A DNA stretch of 64,000 nucleotides from Corbicula japonica. Taxonomy: Eukaryota; Mollusca; Bivalvia; Venerida; Cyrenidae. Under the pieces are notes generated by a model that was given only the letters and a program-made list of their open reading frames with translations, searched no databases and was not told the origin of the DNA. How positions within the stretch are numbered: position 1 is the first letter of the stretch; each line of letters starts with the position of its first letter. Both the position numbers and the translations under genes were made by a program. The DNA lies in contig JAZAYU010000013.1 in assembly GCA_038501625.1 (NCBI GenBank), positions 6,386,001-6,450,000 of the forward strand, given 5' to 3'. This document shows, piece after piece, positions 37,101-52,100 of this stretch.

Positions 37101-40100
37101 ACTAGAAAACTGATTAAATTTTGATTGACATAAGGGTAGGATGTCAAGATGTAAGATAATAAAACTGAGATTAGAGACCAGTCACAAATCTCAAGCACCT
37201 GATTGGCTGAAATGGAGACTTTGAGATGAGTCTCAGATCACAATCATCTTCATTTCAACCAATCAGATGCTTGAGATTTGAGACTGGTCATCATTCTCAG
37301 TTTTATTATCTTGGACCAAGATCCATTATAATCCATCAAAATAATTGAAGCTTGTTAAAGACTGTCCATAGAATAATTCTGGAGGTTGATCATCATAGCC
37401 GAAGTATTCACAGTCAGGTTTAACAATGTTTCTTAACATCATAAGATCAGTACTCTCTACAGTCCTGTAGGCTTGCACGAGTGCCTCACGTCGTTGTTCT
37501 TTCACTTTAGTCCAGTCTATTTCTCGGTTTAAAATAGCTTCAATGATTTCAAGGAATTCTGTTTTTGTTACTTCTTTGTCTAATTCTGTAAAAGGTAATT
37601 CAATGTGTTTGGGTAAAACACCAGATATTTGTAGAAATCGCCATGCACGTAACAGAAAATTGTACACAGAAATATTACATGGTTTTGCAAATTGTTCGAT
37701 TGTTATGTAGCAAATGTTGATATGTTTTTTAGCAATATCCAGTGCTGTTTCTCTCTCAAAGTCCTTTATTTGTATGCTGAGGTTAAATCGTTCATTCCAG
37801 TCTTGCATAATCAGATGGAAGTCTTCTTTAAAGCTTTCGAATTTGCTGATATAGTCATACCTAGTAACACATGGAGGACAGTGTTTGTAGATCGGAGTAA
37901 AGTGGCCATTTAATGGTATATTTCCATTCAGTGATGTACGGATCACATACTTAATAAATTCAGAAAAGGAAACATCATTTCCACATTGAATGTTATTGTC
38001 CACAGTTTTATTCTGGCTCCTGTACTGTTGGATTTGTTTCCCTGCTAATTGCCAATACAGAAAGTTTGGGTGATAGAGTTTGTCTGCATAACCAGAGAAT
38101 AACTTAGTGTATGGATCGCGCACTACAAGCAAAGATACAGCATTTTGTCTAAACCAGTCTATAACAAATTGTGGCTTTTCGTTAATAAATTTAGCAAAAG
38201 AGTAAATTCTATGTGTTCTTTCTCCTAGTGATATATTGTAAGGTGAGGTAATCTGTCCTTGACTTTTCATTGCACTCAATGTCTTCCTCCAAAATGAAGA
38301 ACCAACTTTTTGAACTGGACAATAAAGAATGCCATTCTTGTCTTCAATAAGCATTCTGCCTGTCAACCTGCTATTTGCTATTGAAGTGGGTGGGGTAATT
38401 CCTTGTCGTCTGCATATTTTGTTAACTTGTGCCTGTCTTTCTTGGAATATTTGGTGTTCTGGAATATATTGTCTTGTCTGTTTAGAAGTTGTTTGCTCAG
38501 GATCTGTAAATAAAAAACAGGTGTTTATTAATTAAAGAGGTGAAGTATCGATGACAGTAGAACAAATAAAACAGTGTCTGATGCAATCAATTTAACCCTT
38601 TCCTCCATATATACGCATTTTTATGCATGTGCGACCAGTGTAGATCCAGATCAGCCGGCATATCCGTGCCCTCTGATCATGGTTCTGCACTGGTCGCATT
38701 TTGGTCAGAAATAACCTAACAAATCAAAAATAGAACAGTTTAAATCCTGATCAGGATCTAAACTGTTTGCCATTGCAATAAAGGTGTATCTATGGAAGAA
38801 AGGTTAAGTGCATTTGAATACTGATTCAATCCTGAAGCCAATCCTGCTTGATGAGAGTAGCCACCACTCACAAAAAAATCAAAGTCTTACCGCGGTTTGA
38901 ATTTGGATGTGCCGTGTTTACCACTAGATGATTGCTTCCTGTGAGAACATCTGGAAAACAAAGTAAAAAAGCTTTTGACAATAAACAATAACTGCTCAGG
39001 TAAATGTGGGCAGAAGTTTCAAAAGGAGCTGGAAGTGAAAAGTGCAAGTCATTCCCTGCAAAATAAATTATTAAAATGCTCTTCTTTTTTTTAAAATAAA
39101 ACCTAAATTACTCCATCGCCTTTTATCACCTGGCAAACAGTGTAGGTCCAGAAATCCAGTCTGATCAGGATCTGCACTGTGCATTTTTGATTCATTAGGA
39201 TATTTCTGGCTAAGAAGTGACCAAAGTACTTCTAGATCAGATGGAATAGATGTGCCAGCTGATCTGGATCTACACTGGTTGCACATGGGATAAAAGCTAT
39301 ATATATATATAGCATTATACACTAATGTAAATTAAATAAATCATGGTCAAAGTTGCCAGGAATAGTTTACCTTGTGTGTGGATCATGGAGGGTGTCTTTG
39401 TGACGCTGAATAACCTTGTAATGCTGCCAAATATCAGAAGGCTTAGCCCAATAGTCACAGCAACAACCAACCTTTGGAGTGACTTGTTCAACTGCATGCT
39501 GATCATCACATGTCTGAAACAAATGAATATGTAGACCAGAACCGTTCGATATTGCTATCATTTATTGCAATATTTAAATCAAAAGCATTATGGTCACTGG
39601 CCAACTTTAAATTTAATTTGAATGTTGCTTGAATGTGCAGTGTTTTAAACATTCACATGCCCAATAAAACAATGCATAATTTCTATATATCCAGAATAAA
39701 TAATAAAACATAATTTATTTTACATAATTATTATATTTTGTGTTTTTTGTGTTTTTACATCAAATTTAGTAAAAGAAAAAATGTCAGTAAACTTACATTT
39801 TTGATCTTAAATTTTATCCCAAAAACATAACCATCACAGTTTGACCATATAGTATTAAGCATGTATAAAATTTTAGACAAAAGACCTCTTATAATGATGA
39901 ATATTGCACTAAATTTTGAAATAACTCAAATGGATACTAGATCATACTGTTTATCACAGTTCTCAAGTTGCACTTCTTTTATTTTTAAATAATTATTAAT
40001 AAATCAATAAAAAAAGAAATTAACAAGTTGAATTGAGTATTTGATTTCACATAAGTCGCATCAATACAAGTATTTTATGCGAAATAAACTGTATTGTATT

Positions 40101-43100
40101 TCACACAACCTGAGTTCAATTAAATCAAATTGTATTAACCTAAGGTTACAAGTTTTAACACTCATTTATGGTATCCCTTAAGATCTTCTATTTGATTTTA
40201 ATGTTTCACTTCAGTGTTGGTATTTATTGGTATCTTTTTCATTCCAATGAAAGACATACCACATATTACATTCCATCAACATGTTTAATTCAGCCACTTA
40301 ACAATAAAATGCTGAAGTGTTTTTGTCCATGTAAATCATAAAACTGTAAGAGACCTGTTTTAAGGTTGTCTTAATCCTGATTAAATGGACTCCCATATAA
40401 AACTGGACAAGGATTAGGTTTTAACAGTACACAATGGAAATGTGCTGCATTTAGAATAGATTATACAAGGCTAGTCTGATCTGACTAACAGTTATTAGGC
40501 CACATTAATTTTTTAAGGTTCAAGCATTTAAACAAGTTTAATATTACATAAACATACATTGTATGTGTTTAAAATATTACCGATTACATATTTTCACATG
40601 CCACAGCAGTGCTGGTACCTACATTTAATACAAACTATAAAATCAGCTGGTATCAGTCCCCACCATGATGAATCCATAATATCAATGACAAAACAAACAT
40701 GTAATTATAAGTGATCAAAACCGAAAATAATCACAATAGAGATGATACACATCATTGCTTGTAGAGCTGACCATAATGAATTAAGTACTGTAAAGTGAGG
40801 ATATTTGGCACAGAAGTTATTTTAATGAAAACAGTTAATAAAAATAATACAATTAACCCATTCCTGCCTCTTAACCAAGAATGATCAAAGGGGAGAATTA
40901 AATGTTTTCCAGTGACCAATACACATCAAGAGAACATGGCAGTATCAAATTTGTGAAGCATTTTGATAAACCATATTTAAATATACTAGTGTGTCACATG
41001 GCTGTCTACTTATCAGTAACTTTCTGTATCGAAATCAAAGTTAATGCTGACTTTCTCAATTGTATTCTGTCTTAGTCAGATGATTTCAGTTTGCCAATTG
41101 GTCTGTCTGTCTTTAGCCTGTTTGTCTGTCAACAAAACCTTGAACTTAAGTTTAACCTTTTCCTCCATATATACGCATTTTTTCGCATGTGCAAACAGTG
41201 TAGATCCAGATCAGCTGTCACATCCGTTCGGTCTGATCAGGATCTCCACTGTTCGCTTTTTGGTCAGTAATAACATAATATTAAATTTAAAAAGCCAACA
41301 GTCCAGATCCTGATCAGACGCCACGGATGTGCCGGCTGATCTGGATCTACACTGTTCGCCCATGTTATAAAGGTGTGTATATGGAGGAAAGGGGTAAGTT
41401 CTCACTTCCTGTAATTCAAGCAGCAAGTTATTCAACTCTGATCGCAGAAAAAGTTGATGCACTAAGCCATCAACTTCAGTTTGTCCTGTGTTCAACATTA
41501 AAGCATCAGTTACAACCCAAGTTTCAAGAAGTAGTAACTAGTAGTAACATATAACACTTAATGACCGGGTTCATGACAAATTTTCTCTTTTTACTGTTTG
41601 AAAAAATATATCTGTTTTTTATTTTGTTTTTTCATAATTTTGTGTTTTTGCACTTCCAACACAGATTTATTTGCATGCAATATGCATGACTTTATTTTTT
41701 ACAACTTTTGTGTATGACAAAACCATTTAAAGAGCTAATTATCATAAATTAATATCACACATGCAGCCAGTGCTGCAATGGGATGACAGTCAATGCTGTT
41801 AGCTATGAAGTTTCATTTATCTTTTACTCCAAATATATGTGTTTTATCATGTGTACAACCAGTGTAGATCAAGGTCAGCCAGCATATCATAGCTGTCTGA
41901 TCTAGATCTACACAGGTAACACTTCTTGATAAAAAGTAACTTACTGAATCTAAAAGCAAACTGCGTAGATCCTGATCAGTTTGCACAAATGTGCTGGCAG
42001 ATCTGGATCTGGGATAATAGCCATATCATTGAAGTAAAAGGTTCATAAATAGCAGCAGATGTACTCTCCAAACCCAGAATGTTTCTGTCATGGCTCAGTG
42101 CCCAAGGTTATAAAACTGAGTATGGAAACCAGTCTCAATTCTCAAGCATTGATTGGCTGAAATGGCTACTGGTTGCCATTTCAGCCAATCAATGCTTGAG
42201 ATTTGAGACTGGTTTCCAATCTCAGTTTTATAACCTCCAGCCCAGGTCATATGTATTGCTGACTAACACAGTATTATATTATTGTATGATTGTTTGACTG
42301 TATGCATGTATCACTATACTCTACTAGAGCATGGAGCGGAGCTTTGAGGACCTGCTGAACGGACTCAGTGACGAGTCTGAACCAGAGCTTGATGATATGA
42401 TAGATGACGGCGCCGACAACACCAATCTAGAGGTTTGTTCTTGTAACTAATATTCAGCTGTAGACTAACTAACAGTCTGGGGCTATGTTTCACTGTTAAG
42501 TGAAAGGGCCAGTGCCTGATAATTTTGGTGACAATAACATTATATTTCCTCCATAGTGGAATGAAATGAAGTGACTGAAAGTTTGCGAATATTTGGGAAA
42601 TCTGCCCATATTTTAACCCTTTCCTCCATAAATACACGTTTTTACCCATGTGCGACCAGTGTAGATCCAGATCAGCATGCACATCCGTGCCATCTGATCA
42701 GGATCTGCACTGGTCACATTTTGGTCAGAAATAACCTAATGAATAAAAAAGCGAACAGTTTAGATCCTGATCAGATGTCAGGGATGTGCTGGCTAATCTT
42801 GATCTAAACTGTTCACCCATGCAATAAAGGGGTATCTATGGAGGAAAGGGTAAATACAATTTTTAGATTGGATAGGGAATATATTTAATTCCAAGAAAAA
42901 GGAAAACGAAGGAAGACGTATGTGGTGTTGAACAGATAAAAAGTGATCAACTCTTAAACTGGGTTTCAATATAATGCTGTCTTGATTACATTAATGATAG
43001 GTGGTGCCAATGCATGTCTCTTTGACATTGAACACAGTGTACTTCTGTTGTATCATTATATTCACAGTGGTTTAATTTTTGTGTGTTTCACTCTACAGAC

Positions 43101-46100
43101 ACTGCACAAAGTCAAACTCTAGTGAAATCAAACTGTAGAATGTCAAGTCCTTTGAGAATAATAAAATGTGTGAATTGATGCCAGTGAGAAAACATCATTT
43201 TGAAATTTGATCCTCATAAAATTAAATGATACCACTGTGAATAAATTGATACAAAACGCTGTCAAATTTTATTTGCAGTAACATGTAATAGAGTCTAAAT
43301 ATTCTTTATTGAACGACAAAGTTCATAGCCAGTACAAGTGATGTTTAATTAGTGAAAAATTTGTCTTAGATATATATATATGAGCAGTATATCTAATTGT
43401 TACAGAGAAAGCTGCCTCAACAGGTAACACTATATGTAATAGACATAGATGTTCTATTGCTTTGTAATATCCTTTTACTCCACCGATATAGCTTTTATCT
43501 CATTTGTGAAAAGTAGATTCTGAACAACCTGCACACATATGCAGTCTGGTCAGGATCTACACTCAGGTCATTTTAAGATTCATTAGGTTATTTCTGATGA
43601 AAAAGCAAACTGTGCAGATCCTGATCAGACTACTCATACTTGAGATGCAAGCCATATCCAAAGGGTAAAGGGCCATTCAGTGTCCTCTAACTACTTTCCA
43701 TTCATCTGCTGTATATTTTTTGCTCGACAATCAAAGATTATGTTCAGCTTTTCTACTCACTGTTTTGCCGGCATCGGCATCACTGTCATGCTTTAAGTTA
43801 AAGTTTACGTACATACTCATTATATGTTACAAAGTACTATAGCTACAGTTTTCAAACTTGGTACACTTGTTCACCATCATATATGGAGTCTGTATGTCAA
43901 GAGCCGTAACTCTTATTCCAATTTTAATCAAATAATGACCCTTTTCCAACTGAGATTTAAGGTTAAAGCTGAGTATACAAGCTCATAACTTTCATACAAC
44001 ATTATTCTACAGCTCTGAAACTTTGTACACTTTTACCATCATATTTGAATTTGATGTACCAAGAACCCTTACTCCACCTTTTTTGTTAAATAATGGTCGT
44101 TTTTCAGTTTTTGGTCCTAGAAATTATGGTTAAAGTTTGCGTGCAAGCTTTATAACATTTATAACATTACTATAATAGCTTTGAAATACTAGTATACTTG
44201 TTCACCATCTTAAACATGGTTAGTTTTTCATATTTTATTTGCATTTTATTGAATTACATCCCTTTTTGGACTTAACATTATGGTTAAAGTTTGCATGAAA
44301 GTTCTTTCTTATATAATGCTATAACTTATGGTATGAAACATCTCAGCCCCCCTACCTCCCTCCACAAAGAAGTTTACTTTTTTCCTTCAAAACTCAAATA
44401 ATTTCGGATAGTCGAGCATTCTTTCTTTTCCAAGTGGATCTGGTTGGTTGTACATTAAGATGACTTTTGTTTGTGTGCTTTAAAAATTTGTCACTGTGGA
44501 AATGGTTATTACTGATATGCACTTGTTTGTCCACTATGCTATAGGTTTAACAAACTCTGTGATTTAATTAAGACTTTGACCATAGGACCTGGGTATGTTA
44601 TGTATAACAATTGCAATTCTGTGTTTATACTTTTAACCACCCCTCCAATTTCATTAAATCCCCTCCTTCTTTTAAAGATAAATAAAACCACACCAGATGA
44701 TTTGTAAAAAGTTAAATATTGTAGCTGTCAACTGATAAGGTGTCTTGGATATAGACAAACATCACATTCCTTATCTTGTTTATTGTGAAATTCACACACA
44801 AGTTATTGACCTATGCACTTAAAACTTGTACAATAACTGTAAAACCTTTGTATGTTCACTTTGTTATTTTTTTGAAATTGATATCAATGTTTTATTGAAT
44901 GTCTCCTTTGAAATAGTTGGAAAATGAACTTTGAAAGCCACCAATCACAACAAATGTAAATATTGCAAGCAACGTTTGATTGAGCCTGTTCATGGGCAGT
45001 AATGGAAATGAATATTACTGCCCATGCCACCTAGCCCCCGGTTGAAGGTTTCTTGAGGACACCATAGCTGAAGATGATAAAACTAAGATTTGAAACCAGT
45101 CTCAAATCTAAAAGCATCTGATTTCAAACCCTTAAGGTTTGAGACTCAGGTTCCAATTCTCAGTTTTTATAGTCTTGTTGCCATGATTGTATTGCTATTT
45201 GACTGTTTGCAGTTTTTGCTTGTTTGTGATTCACACATTGCTTTGTTATTTTACATTTAAAGATACTTTTCAGCAATTCAGATTGATTATCAGTCTTACA
45301 AGTTAAACAATATTCTTGAAGTAGTTTCTTCTTACATTGTCTATGATGTGTATTGTAAGATGACTAAACAATGACTTAACACTTCAATTAACCCCTTTAC
45401 TCAATATATAGAACTTTTTTCACATCCATGCCAGCAGATCTGGATCAACACTGCTCGTAACTAATGTTTAGAATTGACATACCGGTAATGAATTTAAAAA
45501 TAAACAATGTAGATCCTGTGCCTAAGGTTATAAAGCTGAGCATGGAAACCAGTCTCAAATCGCAAGCATCTGATTGGCTGAAATGGCGACCAGTCGCCAT
45601 TTCAGCCAATCAGATGCTTGAGATTTGAGACTGGTTTCCATGCTCAGTTTTATAACCTTGGGACCAGATTGGATGGTACAGATGTGAAGGCTGATCTGGA
45701 TGCCCGTGTGATAAACGTTTATTTGTGGAGTACAGGGTTAAGACTGTTGGTCAAAATGATTACTCTAACCATTAATAATATAAGTAGATAGGAACAACTG
45801 ATCAGCAATTTTTCCAACAAGGTTTGACTATTTGAATATTCTTAATAAATTGAAATTAATGGAAATGAACAAGGCAGGTACCAGTTTTTTTGAAAATTGA
45901 CATGTTTTATGTTGATGTCAATGATGGTGAGATCCCTGTTCCTGTGTTACCTTGGTGCATATACATGTACTTTCCTACTCAATGCATTTTTGGACTTTGG
46001 TGCATTTTGCATCTTTTTTTCTAGCTTAATGTGTAAATAGAGGATTTTCAAATAGATGTATTCAGTGTTAGTGTCAACTTCTGCGGTTGGGCTGTTTACT

Positions 46101-49100
46101 TACTGTCTTTTTCAACATGATTGAGCTTATGTTCTGAAATATAAAGTTACTTATTTAAAAAAAGTCTATAACCCGTTACTAAATGGATACATATATTTAA
46201 CAGATGTGCAACCATTGTAGACCCAGGTTAGCTTTCACATTGTCTTATCAGGATCTACACTTGTTGCTTAACACTTTCCTCCATGTATACACATTTTACG
46301 CATGTGCAACAATTTTAGATCCAGATCAGCTGGCACATCCTGCCATCTGATCAGGATCTGCACTGGTCGCATTTTGGTGACAAATAACCTAACAAATCAA
46401 AATATAAACAGTGCAGATCCTGATCAGACGGCATGGATGTGCCAGCTGATCTAGATATACACTGTTCGCCCACGCAATAAAGGAGTATTTATGGAGGAAA
46501 GGATTAAAGATTCATAAGGTGACTTGTGACCAAGAAGTGAACAGTTAAGATCTTGATCAGATTGCACAGATATGAAAGTTGTTTTTGGGTCTTCACTGGT
46601 CACACATTGGATATAAGCTGAAAAATTGCTTTTATGATGAAAATTTTTAATGCTTATAATTATGTCCTGTTCAATTAATGTATTTAATGCTGCTTTTTCA
46701 CAAATTACTTTAATTTCTCAGTTCTGGTTAAAATTTATTGTACCACTAAAAATGCCAAATGACTGAAAAGGAGTGAAGGTCATAAAACTGAGCATGGAAA
46801 CCAGTCTCAAATCTCAAGGATCTGATTGGCTGAAATGGCGACCAGTCGCCATTTCAGCCAATCAGATCCTTGAGATTTGAGACTGGTTTCCAATCTCAGC
46901 TTTATAACCTTCAGTCCTTATGTTGATTAAGTAAGAATATAACATCACATTTACTTTGTTTACAGGTCTTCTACAGTTTGTTTTATGTATTTTGATATAT
47001 AGAAACACTTTATATATTTTTCATACTGATATGTGACCAGGCATCTTTATTATGTTTCAGTCAATATTGGGAAGTCCAGACAAGATTATCCATGATATAC
47101 AATCTGACGTGAGCCCCAGCGAGTTCACCACACCAAAAAGGCCCCTAGATGACCCCTTTGACATGGACTTTCTCAGCAGCACACCAAATGAGAAAACTTC
47201 TGAATCAGTTGAGGTCAAGGTCACTACACCAGAGGATGAAGTTTACACATTGCCTGATAAAGAAGATGAAGACAATGTAACTAGAAGTTTTTTTTTCACA
47301 TTAGATGTATAGGCGGTGATATGATTGGATTTGCTGAGATGGTTTATGGTAGTTTTTTAACCATGAAACCATTAAACTATCTAGTATAGCATTGAAATCT
47401 AGAGTATATTTTAGTTTACACTTCGTCCGTGAATACCACATAAACTAAGTCTTTGAGAGCTGAATGAATCCAGACTGGCAGGAAATATTTACCAGACTGG
47501 GAAATGAAATGTTGCACAAAATGGTCATTTGAGGTATTTCCATAAACTTTAGTCCTGTACTTCACCGTTACAGCTTATGTTCCAAGTGTAGATTCAGATC
47601 AACATGCAAATTTATTCAGATTTAGCAATCTGCTCTGGATCTACACTTGGCTTCATGGTCAGAAATAACCTTATAATTCTAAACTTAGTTAGCCTGTATT
47701 CCAGGCGATGAAGTATTTTGTTTTCTTCAATTTCCAACTATTCTTAAGCTAGTCTACATCCCTCTCTGAACTTCATTGTCATAATTCTGACATCTCCCTC
47801 AGTGCAGTAGGATAGAAAATAGAGCGGCTACAATAAACATTTTGTTATGATTGATGAAAACTATAAAAAGACAAACAAACTAATTATCAGACTAGTGGCA
47901 AGTCTTAATCTTAGACAATGTAAATCTTGATAAGACTGAACAGGGTGTGTGTTTTTAGCTCACCTGTTACGAAGTGACAAGGTGAGCTTTTGTGACCGCC
48001 TGATGTCCGTCGTCCGTCGTCAACAATTGCTTCAATCGACTTCTTCTCTGAAACGGCTTGGCCAATTTTGATTAAACTTCACAGGAATAATGCTTAGATG
48101 ATGTGCTTTCAAAATTGTTCAAAAAATGGAATTCCAAGCAGAACTCTGGTTGCCATGGCAACCTAAAGGAAAAACTTTAAAAATCTTCTTGTCTGAAACC
48201 ACAAGGCCTAGAGCTTAGATATTTGGCATTTAGCACCCTCTAGTGGAACTCTACAAAGATTGTTCAAATTATTTCCCTGGGGTCAAAATTGGCCCCGCCC
48301 CAGGGGTCACTTCATTTTATATAGACTTATATAGGAAAAACTTTAAAAATCTTCTTGTCTGAAACCACAAGGCCTAGAGCTTAGATATTTGGCATTTAGC
48401 ATCCTCTAGTAGAACTCTACAAAGATTGTTCAAATTATTTCCCTGGGGTCAAAATTGGCCCCGCCCCAGGGGTCACTTCATTTTACATAGACTTATATAG
48501 GAAAAACTTTAAAAATCTTCTTGTCTGAAACCACAAGGCCTAGAGCTTAGATATTTGGCATTTAGCACCCTCTAGTGGAACTCTACAAAGATTGTTCAAA
48601 TTATTTCCCTGGGGTCAAAATTGGCCCCGCCCCAGGGGTCACTTCATTTTATATAGACTTATATAGGAAAAACTTTAAAAATCTTCTTGTCTGAAACCAC
48701 AAGGCCTAGAGCTTAGATATTTGGCATTTAGCATCCTCTAGTGGAACTCTACAAAGATTGTTCAAATTATTTCCCTGGGGTCAAAATTGGCCCCGTCCCA
48801 GGGGTCACTTCATTTTATATAGACTTATATAGGAAAAACTTTAAAACTCTTCTTGTCTGAAACTACAAGGCCTAGAGCTTAGATATTTGGCATTTAGCAC
48901 CCTCTAGTGGAACTCTACAAAGATTGTTCAAATTATTTCCCTGGGGTCAAAATTGGCCCCGCCCAAGGGGTCACTTCATTTTATATAGACTTATATAGGA
49001 AAAACTTTAAAAATCTTCTTGTCTGAAACCACAAGGCCTAGAGCTTAGATATTTGGCATTTAGCACCCTCTAGTGGAACTCTACAAAGATTGTTCAAATT

Positions 49101-52100
49101 ATTTCCCTGGGGTCAAAATTGGCCCTGCCCCAGGGGTCACTTCATTTTGCATAGACTTATATAGGAAAAACTTTAAAAATCTTCTTGTCTGAAACCACAA
49201 GGCCTAGAGCTTAGATATTTGGTATTTAGCACCCTCTAGTGGAACTCTACAAAGATTGTTCAAATTATTTCCCTGGGGTCAAAATTGGCCCCGCCCCAGG
49301 GGTCACTTCATTTTACATAGACTTATATAGGAAATCTTTAAAAAGCTTCTTCTCACAAACCACAATGCGTACAGCTTAGATATTTTGTAAGTAGCATTGT
49401 CTAATGGATGTCTACTAAATTTGTTCAAATTATGTCCCCTGGGCCAAAATCTGCCATGCCCTAGGGTTCTCTTGGTTTACATATAGTTATATAGGAAAAA
49501 CATGAAAAATCATTTTTCTCCAAAACTAATAGGACTAGATCTTAGATATTTGGTGCTGAGTATTGTGTAGAGACCCTTTATCAACTTTGTTTAAAAGTTG
49601 GCCCTGGGGTCAAAAGTCCCTGCCCCGGGGGCCCTTAATATGTAAAAAAGGCAATTTTTAAAAATCTTCTTACTGGAAACCTCAATGCCTTAAGCTTAGA
49701 TATTTGGTATGTAGCATTGTCTAGTGGATATCTACCAAGTTTGTTCAAATTATGTCCCCTGGGCCAAAATTGGCCACGCCCCAGGGTTCTCTTAGTTTGC
49801 ATTGATATATATAGGAAAACATAAATAATCATTTTTCTCTGAAACTAATGCGACTAGACCTTAGATATTTCGTGTTAAGTATTGTAAAGAGACACTTTAC
49901 CAGCATTATTTAAATGTAGGCCCTGGGGTAAAGCTGAAAGTACTTTTGTACTCAGGTGAGCGATACAGGGCCATCATGGCCCTCTTGTTTTAAGTATAAA
50001 ATAGGTAAACTTTGTGTCCTGGGTTGGAGGTTATAAAGCTCAGATTGGAAACCAGTCTAAAATCTCAAGCATCTGATTGGCTGAAATGGCGACCAGTCGC
50101 CATTTCAGCCAATCAGATGCTTGAGATTTGAGACTGGTTTCCATGCTCAGTTTTATAACCTTGAGCACAGATAGCCTTAATCTGATATAGATAACTGCAT
50201 TCTATTCAGGAAGGTGTATTCACATTGTCATATATTTAATGCACACTTTTATCAATATCTAAAATGCATTCTAATATCGATAGCCAGGTATGTCCCAGTT
50301 GATTGAAACCCAGGGTTGTCCCATCTGAGAGATAGGAAGTTCATGAGTTATAGTGCAGATTATTTAATGTATATATGTTGAATGTAAAATCATATGACAA
50401 ATATTCAGAGTAAAATGTTCATCTAATATTAGACCTAAAGGGAATTTAAGGATCTGGAATAAGTGGAGATGACCTCACAGGTAATAACTTTCTAATTCCA
50501 TTGATGATGGTCTGTAGTCTTTTGATATTAAAAAAAAATCATAAAACCCAATAATATATTTTCTGTGATGTAGTTGGAATGGGGGAACTCTGGTGAAGAC
50601 AGTAGAGATGATAGAATTGAGGGAGATGTCATAATGGTTGAGGACACAGAGGTGGTAATGAGACACAAGCCAACAGCTGCCGCTGATGAGCAAGATTTAC
50701 ATCTCGATGTTGGGGTAAGTTACCATATTCTTGCACAGCTAACAGACAGGTTCTGATATATTCCTATTGTAGATCAGGGTTTCAGCTATGCTTGTCATCT
50801 TACAGCTCCCATCTCTCTGTTATAAATCAGGCAATGAGTTCATTGTTATTTACTCTGCTACAATAAAATCAAGCTTAAACAAATAAATGGGGAGAGAATG
50901 TTGTGAAATAGTTTTCCTTTGAGCTGGATTTCCCAATCAAATCTCACACTTCAGAAGGTTATTTATGATCTCTTTCTCAAAAAATAAAAAATATATGGAC
51001 TTGCAACTGATTCGAGTTTCCAAGCATCAGTAAGCTTGACAAAAAATATGAGAATAGTATAGTTGCAGCAGAGCAAAGTTCAATAATTTATTCTATAGTA
51101 GATGGCTGTTACCCTTGTGAGAACCGTGTAGATTCAAATCATTTGGCACATCCATGCTATCTGATCAGGATCTGCACTGGTTTCTTTCAGATTCATCGGG
51201 TTATTTCTAACTAAGAGGCAACCAGTGTAGATCCAGATCAGATGGCACAGATTTGTGGCCTATGTGATAAGACCAGTGTATCTACACCTGAGCGCAATAA
51301 CTGTATAGTTAACATTGAAATCAGGAGTTGCACTTTGGAGTACAGTGTTTGTAATCTGTGCCATCTGATCAGGGTCTACACTGTTCACCATCTGATTTAT
51401 TAGGTTATTTCTGACAAATATGTGACTTGTGAAGATCCAGATCAGAGGGCACAGATTAAATGGCAAATTTATATCCTCACTTGTCACACATCGATAAAAC
51501 ATGTATATATTTGGAGTAAAGGCTTATTTTGACTTAAACAGGATGCTAACTATCTGGATGTGGATGCACACAAACACAAGTCTGCACTAGGAAAGCAGGG
51601 ATCTCTAGCACTGAGACGTAAACCTTCACGGAAGTCACGCAGATCTTTGCTGTCTGCAGGAGAGGATGCCATCTTCCAAGATTCCACAGGTAAAACATAC
51701 TGAATAACATGCAGAGCCAAAAGGCTTATAAATATCATGTAATAAAAAAACAATTGATAGTCCTCACATGATTCAGCCCACTTCCAAGTTGAAATAGGAT
51801 TAGCAGATTGACTTTCTGATGATTAGAAAATTATTTTTTCTGTGTATTATATCTGACTGAAGGAAATGAAAAGATAAATATTAGAGTCGACTGAATGTAG
51901 CAGTGTCTGAAACAAGCAAGTTTGTAAATAGAAAATTTTAGTAATTTCAATAATGCTTTATTTTAAAATTCTTGGAAATTGTTAATTAATTTGATAAAAG
52001 ATAAACCAATACAGTGATGTAAATTTGGTTGTAGAACCCAAGCCAACAGATCTTACTAATGGTGATGCAGAGCCAGGTGACGATGATGGTGAAGAAAGAT

